A stretch of DNA of 64,000 bases from assembly GCA_002382805.1 (NCBI GenBank), contig DGAD01000009.1, forward strand, positions 48,437 to 112,436, in the 5' to 3' direction. The position numbers and the translations under genes were made by a program. Positions 39,705 through 49,578 of the stretch are shown here, in pieces (position 1 is the first letter of the stretch; each line of letters starts with the position of its first letter). Below the pieces are notes generated by a model. It worked only from the letters and a program-made list of their open reading frames with translations, did not search any database and was not told the DNA's origin. This stretch comes from Clostridiales bacterium UBA4039 (GTDB taxonomy: Bacteria > Bacillota > Clostridia > Lachnospirales > Vallitaleaceae).

Positions 39705-40736
39705 TTAGAAAAGATTACTTGCTCGGTTAGGATGAACAGATTCTCTATAGATTATCTTTCCATTAATCATCGTTGCACCTCTAGATGTTGATTTTTTACG
39801 TTCAACACGCCGCTTTACTTTACGTACTGCCGCTTTTGCAATCCCATCTATGTCAACCGCTACCGTTGTAAGTTTTGGATCACATATCTCTGCATAGATA
39901 TCATTGTCAAAGCTGACAATAGATATCTCTTCTGGTACTTTAATACCATGATTTCTCAATGCCTTGATAAATCTATATGCTGTTTCATCACAGTTGCATA
40001 CAAAGGCTGTGGGCATTTCTTTAGGTAATTCAAAGTCTATTTCTTCATTATGGTAGTCTCTATCCTCAAGCACCCAATCCTTGCGAACCATAATCTTTCT
40101 TTCCAAAAGTGCTCGCTGATAGCCTAAAAAGCGATCTGCAATACTTTGCGTCACAAGTACAGAACCAACATACCCAATATAATGGTGGCCTTGGTCTAAT
40201 AAGTGTCTTGTTAACTCATATGTACTATATATATTTTCTGATAGTACACAATCTGATATTGCTGACACCTCCATACAATCCACATAAATCTTGGGTATAG
40301 TTAACTTACGAACACTTTCTAGGAAAGATTCTTCTAAGTTTCCAAGTATCATAATTGCATCGATATTTCTGCTTTCAATTAAAGAAGTCAAGTTTCCTCC
40401 ACGGTCATCTGGTGTAACCGTTGACAACGTGCCAATATATCCTATTTCATTAAGTTCTTTTGTAATACGTTGATACATATTTACATAAAAATATACTTTT
40501 GTACCCTCTCCAAAATACTTATGCGCCATAAAAATGATAATATGTTTGGGTTTGTTATCTTCCTCGATTACTGCTTTTCTAAATCGATAACCCATCTCTT
40601 CAGCTTTTTTTAATATGTCTTCTTTTAGCTCTTGTCCCACTCCATACTTATCATTAAACGCTTTTGAAACTGTCACTTTACTTATTCCTAACTCATTGGC
40701 TATGTCTTGCATTGTCACTTTTTTCTTCTTTTTCAT
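39705..40736 (-). CDS. LacI-family transcriptional regulator of the glycan locus
   Basis: This 343-residue repressor has an N-terminal helix-turn-helix ([20 protein letters not shown], about 8-27) and a periplasmic-binding-protein-like effector domain. It lies in the middle of the glycan locus at the head of the GH130-GH38-sulfatase run. A palindrome matching one at the transporter promoter lies upstream of its own promoter, so autoregulation and control of the ABC importer are likely. The inducer is unknown, presumably a sugar released from the glycan. Confidence 0.95.
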   Translation of the reverse strand: MKKKKKVTMQDIANELGISKVTVSKAFNDKYGVGQELKEDILKKAEEMGYRFRKAVIEEDNKPKHIIIFMAHKYFGEGTKVYFYVNMYQRITKELNEIGYIGTLSTVTPDDRGGNLTSLIESRNIDAIMILGNLEESFLESVRKLTIPKIYVDCMEVSAISDCVLSENIYSTYELTRHLLDQGHHYIGYVGSVLVTQSIADRFLGYQRALLERKIMVRKDWVLEDRDYHNEEIDFELPKEMPTAFVCNCDETAYRFIKALRNHGIKVPEEISIVSFDNDIYAEICDPKLTTVAVDIDGIAKAAVRKVKRRVERKKSTSRGATMINGKIIYRESVHPNRASNLF

Positions 40737-40773
40737 TATACTTGCATCCTTTCAATGAATTATACTTTGTCCT

Positions 40774-40802
40774 ATTATATCATTATCGGAAACTCATCGC
40801 AA
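40774..40802 (-). promoter_or_regulatory. Promoter of lacI-GH130-GH38-sulfatase
   Basis: On the minus strand TTGCGA (40802-40797) is 17 bp from a perfect TATAAT (40779-40774). Confidence 0.7.
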
Positions 40803-40812
40803 GAAATTAGCT

Positions 40813-40830
40813 ATTTGTTAGCTAACAAAT
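40813..40830. promoter_or_regulatory. Palindromic LacI-type operator near lacI
   Basis: ATTTGTTAGCTAACAAAT is a perfect 18-bp palindrome just upstream of the lacI -35 box. Its TTTGTTAGCTAAC half recurs at 53204-53216. It is a plausible operator for the regulator encoded here. Confidence 0.7.
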
Positions 40831-40831
40831 T

Positions 40832-43800
40832 CTACACTGATTGAATTAATAATTGTCCAACACCTACTTGGTACCCACTAAATCCATAATTAACTTTTTG
40901 CTCTTTCGTTACCAATATCAACGGCAACCGTTTTTCCATCATATTCAATCCATGATAATAAGATTCGATCGCATACGCCTCATCCACAATGATCTCTAGG
41001 GAAGGCACTGCTGCTAGCGCCTTATTAAGCGTTGGGTCTTGCTTACACTGTTGCTTAGGGATATGGAGTACAATGGTTGCATCCATTTTTTCATATGCTT
41101 TGGCATGTTCAATAATTTCATTTAATAAATGTTCTGTCGGTTCCTCACCTGGTGCGAGCCAACAAAGTATGGATGCTTTTCCAGCTCTTTTTTCATGTTG
41201 GGCTAGCAAAGGTAAATTCGCTTTTTCGCCACTGGCAGGCATCAACCCAATCTGCTGCGTCCACTTTTCGTCTTTTTTGATTGTAAAGTAGTAGGCGCGA
41301 ACATGGTTGGATTCATCGACACTTCGATTGGTTGTAACGAGTCGATATGCACCTGGTTCAAGCCGAAGCTCAAATTCCGGGTTTTCTTGGGGCCAGATTT
41401 CCTCTTCATAGTCTAGTGTCCGATAATATCCTTCCTCAAGCTTTCCTATAGTAAACTGATGGTAGTATTTTAATGGTTGTCCATCATCCGTTGATAAGCT
41501 TAAAGTTCCCATTGCTTTTTTCTTTGTGTCATGGGTTTCATCCAAAAGATGCCATTGGTTTTCATAATAATAGCAAAGCTTTCCGTCAGCTTGGTTGATT
41601 TTTGCCGCAATTCCCAGCGTACGTGCTATGGCGACAAAAAGTATCTTATGAGATATTACATTGCCTGCGCCATATGTCAAAACACCCACTGGTGATGTGT
41701 TTAAATTAGAGTATTCTGCATCATCGTACTTTCGGATGTGATTATCAAGCCATTGCTTAATCGTCGCCGGACATTCTTTAAACCTTCTTTTTTGCTCTTC
41801 TTGGAAAAAATCACGAATAAAAGCCCTGTAAGGCGTGATCATCTCAATCCATATTCTTGGGTTAAGGACATTCCTTGTGTATATGGATTCATCAAAGGCT
41901 TCCTTGTACCCATACGCTTCAACAAAATGTTCTCGAAGAATTGGTGTTGTTATATCGCTTAAATCCTTTTGTGGCAATGCTTGAAGCATTTTTATTTTCC
42001 ATTGAAGCTCCTGCGCTTCTTCAATCGGTGCATCAAAGTAAAATTCTCGAAGGAAACATTCAATTTCTTTATAGTTCCCCCTTGCTTTCATGAGCAGGTG
42101 GGCAACTTCTTCCTCATTGCCGTTAAAACCATTGAGTTTCTCTTTCCAGTTTTTTTCGTTGTAAAAAGTCGCTTCATATGCACGACGTTTTTTCACAGCC
42201 ATCTCAACACGCCGAGCATGCTCTTTTTGCTGCGCCGTAGACAATGCTTCTTCCGTTTTTACCCCGCCCTTTGGCGGTACAAAAATCCATTCTTTAACCT
42301 TTACTTCATCATGACTTATCGGATGTAACGTCAGCTCTATCGTATGTTCGTTACGGATGTCAACTTTTTTATATCCGACCGCTCCGCTTTTATAGGCATA
42401 TACCATCAACTCTCCTAAACCTGTAACAAATTCTACGTCTCCATTTGCATTGGTTTCTAAGGTGGTAATGGGATAGAATTCACTATAATTGACCACTTCA
42501 AACCGAACCTTTGCACCCTCAACAGGCAAATTATCTTCATCTAAAACCTTGACCGATATACTTTTGGTTTTTGCATAATGCTCAAGCACATTAATCTCTG
42601 TCATTCTAGACGTCTGTCGCGTAATTGTCTCTCCTGAGCAAATATCCGATAGCACTCTGTTATGGATAAGCATAGCTTTTGATGCCGGTAAGCGAAACCA
42701 CCCTCGATTTAACTCCATCTCAGGTTCACAAGCGCCTAAGTATTTCCAGCCTTCTTCTGTCAGAACCTCCACCCATGCATGATTGTCATCACAGTGGCTC
42801 CATCTTGGTGCATAACATTGTCTAGCAGGGATTGCAACGCTTCTAAGTGCAGCAACTACAAAAGTTGATTCTTCTCCACACCGCCCAAAAGCATTTTTAA
42901 TCGTTGTCAATGGTGATCCCGTCCTTTGATTTGTGGCTTGGTACGTCGCCTTTTCAAAGCACCAATAGTTGATTGCAATGGCCGCTTCTTTCATGCTTAG
43001 TCCTTGAATAATCGGCATAAGTTCTTCAAAAAACATCCCACTATAAAACTCAATGTGTTCATTATTAATCCTATATTGCAATACATAGTTTAAAAAATCG
43101 CTTTTTTTGATTGTGTCGCCCCATGGCATTTGGTTTTTCACTTTCAGCGCATGGCGCACGAAGTTTAAAATGAATGTATGCGAATAATCGGCTATATCAG
43201 ACAGCGGCATATATGCGTACAAAAACTCCATACATTCGCGTTCACTTTTTGACATTGTTTTTATTAATGACATCGGCAATGTTCGCATTTTTTGTTCATA
43301 GACGTCAAATCCAATACTCTCAATTTTTCCATCGTCATATAAAAGTATTTTTTCATTACTTGATGGGGATATTTGTGACAACAAAAAGCTATTGGATGTT
43401 ACTTCAATCTTTGGAATAACTTCTCCGAGTAATCCTTGATCTAATTGGGATAGCCTGTCTGTAAAAAAACCTTCCTCATCATAAAACTTATGCATCGCAT
43501 AATAGCATCGCCGCAAATTCCATTTAACTTTTTCCACTTCAGGAACGGTATATTTTTCATCTTCATTTACAAAGAAAACAAAACCCCAAAGTTCTGGATA
43601 ATGGATATTTACAAGCCCTGTCGGCGCCCAAACCCAGTTTTCTTCTGGATGGTCTTTTTTTACATAAGCTCCACTTTCAGTATCTACATGCCATTGTACC
43701 CTTGAAAAATTCACACGGTAATACTCACCACAAACAGGCGGCCTCTTTGACTGACTTCGTTCTATTAATGCGTGAAAAGGGATGACGACTTCAACGGACC

Positions 43801-44305
43801 AATATGCATTTTCTTCACTGATTTGATTTAGTCGCCCTTTTATTGCCACTTGCGAACGTAAGCCTTTAATGTCCCATCCATTTAAAGGTTCTGCACCTCT
43901 ATCGCGGTAAGGCTTATTCAAAAACAAATCCCACACTGTATTAAGTGCATTCATCTCAAATTCGAAATATCCATGAGTATCTGAGTCCGGATCAATAAAT
44001 ATCTCAAAATCATTATCATAAAAAATGACACTGTCTCTTTCTGTCAAGTTCGCCCATATTTCTTGTCCATGCAACACAGCTGCAAAATAGAAGTTCTCTT
44101 CATCCCATTGCATCTTTGCTTGCGTTTCATAAAATGGTGGCTCTTTTTTATCACCTTCAATGTCCACAAATGCATTGGTAAAAGGGATGTCATCCCAAAA
44201 CTCTTTAAAAATATTACCATCAAGGGAAAAAGGTTTTGTTCGCCGTTTACAATAATATACCGGTGGGTTAAATTCTATATCCGGTACAGGAATTCTATAG
44301 TCCAT
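40832..44305 (-). CDS. Large CBM9-like / transglutaminase-fold protein, possible peptide:N-glycanase-like enzyme
   Basis: This 1157-residue protein has no signal peptide. Residues about 20-245 look like a CBM9-type carbohydrate-binding domain (SLDGNIFKEFWDDI; FEIFIDPDSDTHGYFEFEMNALN region). Residues about 430-540 are a transglutaminase-fold catalytic core: GRCGEES with Cys476, HAWVEV with His509, and GACEP with Cys526-Glu527. The order GRCGE...AR...HxWxEV...CE resembles cytoplasmic peptide:N-glycanase. The third catalytic Asp of that family falls on Gly524 here, so Glu527 or another residue might substitute. Residues about 580-660 resemble a carboxypeptidase-regulatory-like beta domain. Residues about 860-925 resemble a second, degenerate core with Ser885 in place of Cys. 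A thioredoxin-like segment may end the protein. Confidence 0.75.
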   Translation of the reverse strand: MDYRIPVPDIEFNPPVYYCKRRTKPFSLDGNIFKEFWDDIPFTNAFVDIEGDKKEPPFYETQAKMQWDEENFYFAAVLHGQEIWANLTERDSVIFYDNDFEIFIDPDSDTHGYFEFEMNALNTVWDLFLNKPYRDRGAEPLNGWDIKGLRSQVAIKGRLNQISEENAYWSVEVVIPFHALIERSQSKRPPVCGEYYRVNFSRVQWHVDTESGAYVKKDHPEENWVWAPTGLVNIHYPELWGFVFFVNEDEKYTVPEVEKVKWNLRRCYYAMHKFYDEEGFFTDRLSQLDQGLLGEVIPKIEVTSNSFLLSQISPSSNEKILLYDDGKIESIGFDVYEQKMRTLPMSLIKTMSKSERECMEFLYAYMPLSDIADYSHTFILNFVRHALKVKNQMPWGDTIKKSDFLNYVLQYRINNEHIEFYSGMFFEELMPIIQGLSMKEAAIAINYWCFEKATYQATNQRTGSPLTTIKNAFGRCGEESTFVVAALRSVAIPARQCYAPRWSHCDDNHAWVEVLTEEGWKYLGACEPEMELNRGWFRLPASKAMLIHNRVLSDICSGETITRQTSRMTEINVLEHYAKTKSISVKVLDEDNLPVEGAKVRFEVVNYSEFYPITTLETNANGDVEFVTGLGELMVYAYKSGAVGYKKVDIRNEHTIELTLHPISHDEVKVKEWIFVPPKGGVKTEEALSTAQQKEHARRVEMAVKKRRAYEATFYNEKNWKEKLNGFNGNEEEVAHLLMKARGNYKEIECFLREFYFDAPIEEAQELQWKIKMLQALPQKDLSDITTPILREHFVEAYGYKEAFDESIYTRNVLNPRIWIEMITPYRAFIRDFFQEEQKRRFKECPATIKQWLDNHIRKYDDAEYSNLNTSPVGVLTYGAGNVISHKILFVAIARTLGIAAKINQADGKLCYYYENQWHLLDETHDTKKKAMGTLSLSTDDGQPLKYYHQFTIGKLEEGYYRTLDYEEEIWPQENPEFELRLEPGAYRLVTTNRSVDESNHVRAYYFTIKKDEKWTQQIGLMPASGEKANLPLLAQHEKRAGKASILCWLAPGEEPTEHLLNEIIEHAKAYEKMDATIVLHIPKQQCKQDPTLNKALAAVPSLEIIVDEAYAIESYYHGLNMMEKRLPLILVTKEQKVNYGFSGYQVGVGQLLIQSV

Positions 44306-44315
44306 CGCTTACCTC

Positions 44316-45602
44316 CTAATTATGGGTGACAACCGCTCCTGAACCCCCATACATATCTATCTTGCCTTCAAGTTCTAGTTTTACGACTGTTGTATTTTTA
44401 TGACAGTCTTCTTTTGTCAAATCAATCCACGTTGTCCCTGGAATATTAAACCAAGGTACACCTCCATGAATATCATAAGTTAGTTCCTTGCCAGAATGGA
44501 GCACACTGACTTTTTTGATTTTATTGCATAACCCTTTTAGACAGATCGACTCTTTAGGTTCATCATGTACAAACAGATATAATGTCTCCTCATCTTCTGA
44601 AAGTGTTGAGCCTCCAGGATAGTACCGGGTCATCACGCCATCATGCGTTCCAAAAACCGCTTCCTCATGTGCTTTAACCCATTCACCTAGTCCCAAAAGT
44701 AATTGTTGCTCCTGTTCAACAATCGTTCCATCTTCCATCGGTCCAATATCCAAGAGCATATTGCCTCCCATACTAATACAATCACAGAACATATGTATAA
44801 TTTGATTCAAAGATTTATAATGCTTATCTCTGTCAATATATCCCCAGGAATCATTGACCGTCGTACAAAATTCCCATGGTCCATCCGGTCTTGTTATTGG
44901 AAGCCCTTGTTCCGGCGTCTTATAATCTCCATACCCACATAATCTTGAGTTGACGATTAGATCTTGGTTGTAGGATTTTAAATACGCCTTAAATTCAGGA
45001 AGTCCCCATTGTTCTGCACTTCTTTCCCAGTCACCATCAAACCAGACCAAATCCACTTTTCCATAGTTTCCAAGAACTTCACCTAATTGATTGCGATTAA
45101 ACGCCATAAAGCGCTCCCATGCCTTCGTGTCTTGCTTGCCATCTGTCGGGCCACTGTATCTATTGGCATTTTCTAAATCCTTAGGTACTTTTCCACCTTC
45201 ATAGACACTTGCATAATCTGGATGCGACCAATCTATTAGCGAATAATACATGCCAACACGTATATCTTTTTCACGCAAAGCTTGTGCATACTCTTTAACG
45301 ATATCACGTTTTGCAGGCGTTTTTTTCATAACACTTAAGTCACTATGCTTTGTATCAAAAAGAGCTACCCCATCGTGATGTTTTGTCGTAAGTACGGCAT
45401 ACTTTGCCCCAGATTTTTCAATAAGATCTGCCCATTTTTTTGCATCAAAGTTTTTGGCACTAAACCGTTCTAATTGTGACATATACTGATCATAAGGCAC
45501 TCGGTCATGGTAAAACGACCACGATTCAGACACACTGTCTACAGCGTAAATCCCATAGTGAATAAATATCCCAAGTTTTGCTTGTTCAAACCATTTATGC
45601 AT
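44316..45602 (-). CDS. Alpha-L-fucosidase, GH29 (second copy)
   Basis: This 428-residue enzyme hydrolyses alpha-linked fucose. The barrel starts at once with WFEQAKLGIFIHYGIYAVDS; the substrate-contact motif KHHDG is at 74-78; the nucleophile is Asp189 in LVWFDGDW. No signal peptide is present. The start overlaps the end of the aminopeptidase gene by 8 nt. It is only distantly like the other GH29 enzyme of the locus, suggesting different linkage specificity. Confidence 0.93.
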   Translation of the reverse strand: MHKWFEQAKLGIFIHYGIYAVDSVSESWSFYHDRVPYDQYMSQLERFSAKNFDAKKWADLIEKSGAKYAVLTTKHHDGVALFDTKHSDLSVMKKTPAKRDIVKEYAQALREKDIRVGMYYSLIDWSHPDYASVYEGGKVPKDLENANRYSGPTDGKQDTKAWERFMAFNRNQLGEVLGNYGKVDLVWFDGDWERSAEQWGLPEFKAYLKSYNQDLIVNSRLCGYGDYKTPEQGLPITRPDGPWEFCTTVNDSWGYIDRDKHYKSLNQIIHMFCDCISMGGNMLLDIGPMEDGTIVEQEQQLLLGLGEWVKAHEEAVFGTHDGVMTRYYPGGSTLSEDEETLYLFVHDEPKESICLKGLCNKIKKVSVLHSGKELTYDIHGGVPWFNIPGTTWIDLTKEDCHKNTTVVKLELEGKIDMYGGSGAVVTHN

Positions 45603-46998
45603 AATATAATCTCCTCTTATTTAACCAGTGATATAATGAAAAAATTCCAATTCCCGATGCCACATCTTTTGAATACGCATCCACTATAGGGTATTGTATC
45701 GCTGTTGCAGCAATATCTATATGTAGCCAAGGTGTTTGTTGTATAAATTCTTGCAAGAACATAGCAGCCGCTATGGTTGAAGGTTTTCCTCCATTTTTTA
45801 AGTCTGCAATCGGTGAAAGAATTTGTTCTTTATACCTATCATCCAAAGGCAACTGCCAAAAGTCCTCTCCCACTGTTTCACCACTTTGAATAAATTCTTG
45901 AACCAGCTCTTGCTTATTTCCAAAAACCGGAGTATACAAGCTTCCAAAACATGTAGCTGTAGCCCCTGTTAATGTCGCTATATCTACAACTGCATCCAAC
46001 CTATAGTTGCCTTGTATATAAGTGAGTGCATCGGCCAAAGTCAATCGCCCTTCTGCATCTGTATTGACAACTTCAATCGTTTTATTTGCCAAAGATGTAA
46101 TAACATCACCAGGTATAAAACTGTTTCCATCCAGAATATTTTCGCATACTGCAATAACGGCAACCACATTTATTTGACATTTGTTTCGTGCTATTGCATT
46201 CATTAACCCGATTACATTGGCAGCCCCTGCCATATCTCCCTTAATATAAGGCATGCTACTAGCGGATTTTAGACAATATCCTCCTGTGTCACATGTAAGT
46301 GCCTTACCTACTAAACCTATAGGGTTTTGGTTTTTTACGGGCATATATTCCATCACCACTAGACGCGGTTCCCTTTTGGATCCTTGGGCTACACTTAAAA
46401 AAGCATGTAATCCCATGGTCTCAAGTTCCTCTTTGCCATAACACTTAACCCTATATCCATAAGCTTGCCCATAATCCGAAACCCATCGCGCAAGTTCTTT
46501 TGGAAAAAGTTTATTCGGAGGTTGTGCGATTAAGTCTCTTGCTTGATTAACCCCCATTACTAGATTTTCCATTTGCTGTAAAGCTAACGTTTCCTTCTCG
46601 TCATAGCTTTGAACATGTATGGAAACTTTACAAGGCTTTTGCTCGGTTTTATATCCTTCAAAGGTATAACTAGCTAATAAAATTCCTTGAACAGCATTTT
46701 CATAATAGTCAAGTCCCAACGCATGAAATCCGTGCCTTTCAATCGTTATTGCGATTTTTTCACTTTTTCGAATCCCATGCCATGCTTTAGCATAAGCATT
46801 TCTTACACTGCGCTTTGTTATGTTGGCTTTGGCACCTAGCCCTATATATACTCTAGAGGCAGTCGTCTCATCTAGAGATGGAACAAAGAGAATCTCGTCT
46901 AATTCCCCTTCAAATCCTTTGCCGACTTGTTTAGCCTCTTCTTGGGTACAGGCCACAAAATGATAATCCGTTTTCGCCTCGACATTGAAATTTAACAT
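45595..46998 (-). CDS. Leucyl aminopeptidase, M17 family
   Basis: This 467-residue cytoplasmic metallo-aminopeptidase has the metal-binding signature NTDAEGRLTLADALTY (about 312-327) and the catalytic GKALTCDTGGYCLK (231-244), with the bridging Asp and Lys residues preserved. I choose the ATG at 46998 because AAGGAGGG lies just upstream and the ATGTTAA overlap with the preceding stop indicates coupling; the frame is open farther back but has no comparable ribosome site. An aminopeptidase inside a glycan locus suggests that imported material carries peptide. Confidence 0.92.
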   Translation of the reverse strand: MLNFNVEAKTDYHFVACTQEEAKQVGKGFEGELDEILFVPSLDETTASRVYIGLGAKANITKRSVRNAYAKAWHGIRKSEKIAITIERHGFHALGLDYYENAVQGILLASYTFEGYKTEQKPCKVSIHVQSYDEKETLALQQMENLVMGVNQARDLIAQPPNKLFPKELARWVSDYGQAYGYRVKCYGKEELETMGLHAFLSVAQGSKREPRLVVMEYMPVKNQNPIGLVGKALTCDTGGYCLKSASSMPYIKGDMAGAANVIGLMNAIARNKCQINVVAVIAVCENILDGNSFIPGDVITSLANKTIEVVNTDAEGRLTLADALTYIQGNYRLDAVVDIATLTGATATCFGSLYTPVFGNKQELVQEFIQSGETVGEDFWQLPLDDRYKEQILSPIADLKNGGKPSTIAAAMFLQEFIQQTPWLHIDIAATAIQYPIVDAYSKDVASGIGIFSLYHWLNKRRLYYA

Positions 46999-48041
46999 TG
47001 GACCCTCCTTTGGCAAACATTTTTTTGGCGGCATTGATAAATATAATCCAGCAAACTTCCTGTGCGGTCTGTCCCATACTCCCAATACATGATTCCACCT
47101 AGCCTTTCTTGCTCCACAAAATCAATCTTATGGGACAGTGACTCTTGATCATCATAGCTAATAAATGTATTTCCATTGAATAAATACGGTGCTTTCGCCT
47201 CATCATCCCAATATCTGGTATAACCATTTTTATTAATATAGTCTTTGACCAACTCATGATAGGGCGGACCATATCCTCCCGTGGTTCCTGCCATCTGCAT
47301 AATACCTTGATCCACATCGGGAACTTTTTGCCACATCCTAGAGTAAAATGCTACGCCTAGAACAAGCTTCTTGCGAGGAACGCCTGCTTGAATATAATCC
47401 TCTACAGCTTTTTTAGCACTCGCCCTTGAAAGATCATTTTTATTTGAATACAAGTTCGTATGATGACCTGTTTGTACACTAAACCCTCCACGAAGATCAT
47501 AGGTCATTAGCTGCACGTAATCTACATATTTTTGTACTTGGTCCATTTGCGTACAGTGAATATAATATTCATCTCCAGCCACAGCAATTGTCAGCATTTT
47601 TTCATGAAAGAGATTTTCATCCATCGCTTCACGCAGTTCTTTTAGCAGCGATGTGAAGTTTGTTTTATCCTTTGGTGATGCTTTTATACCTGCGATACTT
47701 ATGCACGGATATTCCCAATCTAAATCAATGCCGTCTAAAGCATATGTCTCTATCTGTTTTAATGCCGAATCTATAAATCGGCGTCGCGTCTCTTGACTCG
47801 AAGCCGCTTCCGAAAAGCCTCCAGCGCTCCATCCACCGATAGATAATACTAGACGTATACTCGGCTTCACTTTCCTTATCCAGTCAAGGTACTCTTTGTA
47901 ATTTGCAAGTTTAGATACAACTTTTCCTTCTTTAATATGGGCAAAAGCTAGATTAATAACTTCCGACTTATATATATCTTCTTTTTTTAATGTAGGTAAA
48001 TCTTTTATAGAAACATATCCTACAAAATAAGGGTATGTCAT
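46992..48041 (-). CDS. GH18 family glycosidase (chitinase or endo-N-acetylglucosaminidase type)
   Basis: This 349-residue protein has the GH18 catalytic motif DGIDLDWEYP (103-112), in which Glu110 is the acid/base of the DxxDxDxE pattern, and the conserved LSIGGW (66-71). GH18 enzymes cleave N,N'-diacetylchitobiose linkages in chitin or the core of N-glycans. There is no signal peptide and no chitin-binding domain, and the neighbouring GH29, GH38 and GH130 enzymes favour an intracellular role on N-glycan fragments. It overlaps the aminopeptidase gene by 7 nt. Confidence 0.9.
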   Translation of the reverse strand: MTYPYFVGYVSIKDLPTLKKEDIYKSEVINLAFAHIKEGKVVSKLANYKEYLDWIRKVKPSIRLVLSIGGWSAGGFSEAASSQETRRRFIDSALKQIETYALDGIDLDWEYPCISIAGIKASPKDKTNFTSLLKELREAMDENLFHEKMLTIAVAGDEYYIHCTQMDQVQKYVDYVQLMTYDLRGGFSVQTGHHTNLYSNKNDLSRASAKKAVEDYIQAGVPRKKLVLGVAFYSRMWQKVPDVDQGIMQMAGTTGGYGPPYHELVKDYINKNGYTRYWDDEAKAPYLFNGNTFISYDDQESLSHKIDFVEQERLGGIMYWEYGTDRTGSLLDYIYQCRQKNVCQRRVQC

Positions 48042-48062
48042 GATGTCCTCCTTATATACTGT

Positions 48063-49466
48063 CTATGTTAAGCAATAACAACGTGCAATCGGCGCTGTCT
48101 GTTTTGTATGCTCTTCACACTGAACAATATATCCTTTGTCTGTTTTTGTAAAATTCAATTCTTTTCCTGTTGCAACACTTGTTATTTTTGAAAATGTATC
48201 TGTAATGGGTAGTAAGACTTCTGTCACTACCTCAGCGTCATCGGTGTCAAAGTATTCAATGGCATATACTTTTTCCTTGTTACATGTAAAGGCAATATTG
48301 TTAAGTTTATAAGGGAACTTGACCCGGGTCTCATAGATAGCTTCTCCATTTATAGATAACCATTGCCCCATCTCTTTTAATGTTTTTACCGCTGGTTTTG
48401 GCAATCTTCCATCGGGCTGAGGAGCCACATTAATGGCAAGGTTACCGCCCTTTGCAACAATATCAATCAATAGGCCTAGAACTTGACGAACATCCTTATA
48501 TGTATCATCATATTCATAGCTGAAGGAATTCCCCATAGTTATACAGCTTTCCCACGGAATATTTAAAGGCTTATCCGGAACACATTGCTCAGGCGTCACA
48601 TAGTTTTCATATGCACCACCAACTGTTCTATCAGCGCACAACATCCCCGGTTGAACTTTTCTTAATCGATCAATAACCTCACCAAGACGTATGTCTTGAT
48701 TATTTTCCTTGCATACCCATCCTGCATCAAACCACATAATATCGATCTTTCCATAGCCTGTCCCTAATTCCATGATTTGATTGTGGGTATACTGAACAAA
48801 TCTCTCCCATTCCTCTGGAAATTCTGTTGGATTATAGGAAGGTCCTCGGTTTTGATAATTCCTTTTTTCATGATGTGTATTCCAATAGCTTTCAATATGC
48901 CAGTCTGCCTTTGAAAAATACGCGGCAATCCCTATATTTTGTCGACGAAAAGCTTCAAATAAGTGCCCACATATATCTGCATATCGATGTGTGTGAAACG
49001 GACAATCTTCTCCTGTAATTTTATAATCTGAATATTGTGTATCCCACATACAAAATCCATCATGATGCTTGGTTGTAAATAAAAAGTAACGTATCCCGGC
49101 TTCTTTGGCTATTTTTGCCCATGCATCCGGTTGAAAACGTATAGGATTAAATGTCTTGTTCAAATCAAAATACTGTTGCTTAAACTCTTCTCCTGTTACT
49201 TGCCAATCAATTTGGTGGCGTGACCAATCTGCATCCGCATCGCTTAATGCCCATGACTCCACAATTCCCAGCTGGGAATTGATGCCCCAATGCATCATCA
49301 GTGCTAGCTTTTGATCCTTAAACCATTCAAGTTTTTGGCGAACACGCTCATCGCTAGGAACTACATAATCTCTCTCACTACTATAGTTATGTACTCCTTG
49401 TTCAATCATTTCATCATTAATCAAATCTACATCCTCTTCAGCTTCTGTTATCTTTGAATCAACCAT
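48063..49466 (-). CDS. Alpha-L-fucosidase, GH29 (first copy)
   Basis: This 467-residue fucosidase starts at the ATG at 49466, with GGAGG 6 nt upstream. It has LALMMHWGINSQLG, KHHDG (133-137) and the nucleophile Asp247 in IMWFDAGW. It has no signal peptide. It is the first enzyme gene after the importer, separated from the binding protein by a stem-loop. The general acid/base could not be assigned. Confidence 0.92.
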   Translation of the reverse strand: MVDSKITEAEEDVDLINDEMIEQGVHNYSSERDYVVPSDERVRQKLEWFKDQKLALMMHWGINSQLGIVESWALSDADADWSRHQIDWQVTGEEFKQQYFDLNKTFNPIRFQPDAWAKIAKEAGIRYFLFTTKHHDGFCMWDTQYSDYKITGEDCPFHTHRYADICGHLFEAFRRQNIGIAAYFSKADWHIESYWNTHHEKRNYQNRGPSYNPTEFPEEWERFVQYTHNQIMELGTGYGKIDIMWFDAGWVCKENNQDIRLGEVIDRLRKVQPGMLCADRTVGGAYENYVTPEQCVPDKPLNIPWESCITMGNSFSYEYDDTYKDVRQVLGLLIDIVAKGGNLAINVAPQPDGRLPKPAVKTLKEMGQWLSINGEAIYETRVKFPYKLNNIAFTCNKEKVYAIEYFDTDDAEVVTEVLLPITDTFSKITSVATGKELNFTKTDKGYIVQCEEHTKQTAPIARCYCLT

Positions 49467-49510
49467 TTTTGTCCTCCTATACACTGTTAAGCCTATTTTG
49501 CAATGATATA

Positions 49511-49553
49511 AAACCGAGATGGATGCCATTAGCACATCCATCTCACCGGTTTT
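49511..49553 (-). other. Stem-loop between binding protein and fucosidase genes
   Basis: AAACCGAGATGGATG and CATCCATCTCACCGGTTTT form a long, slightly bulged stem. The U-tract after it is short (GGTTTTATATC), so it may act as a partial terminator or RNA-processing barrier that leaves the binding-protein message more abundant than the enzyme message. Confidence 0.6.
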
Positions 49554-49578
49554 AGTGTGTTGCATCGTCGTTAATGAA

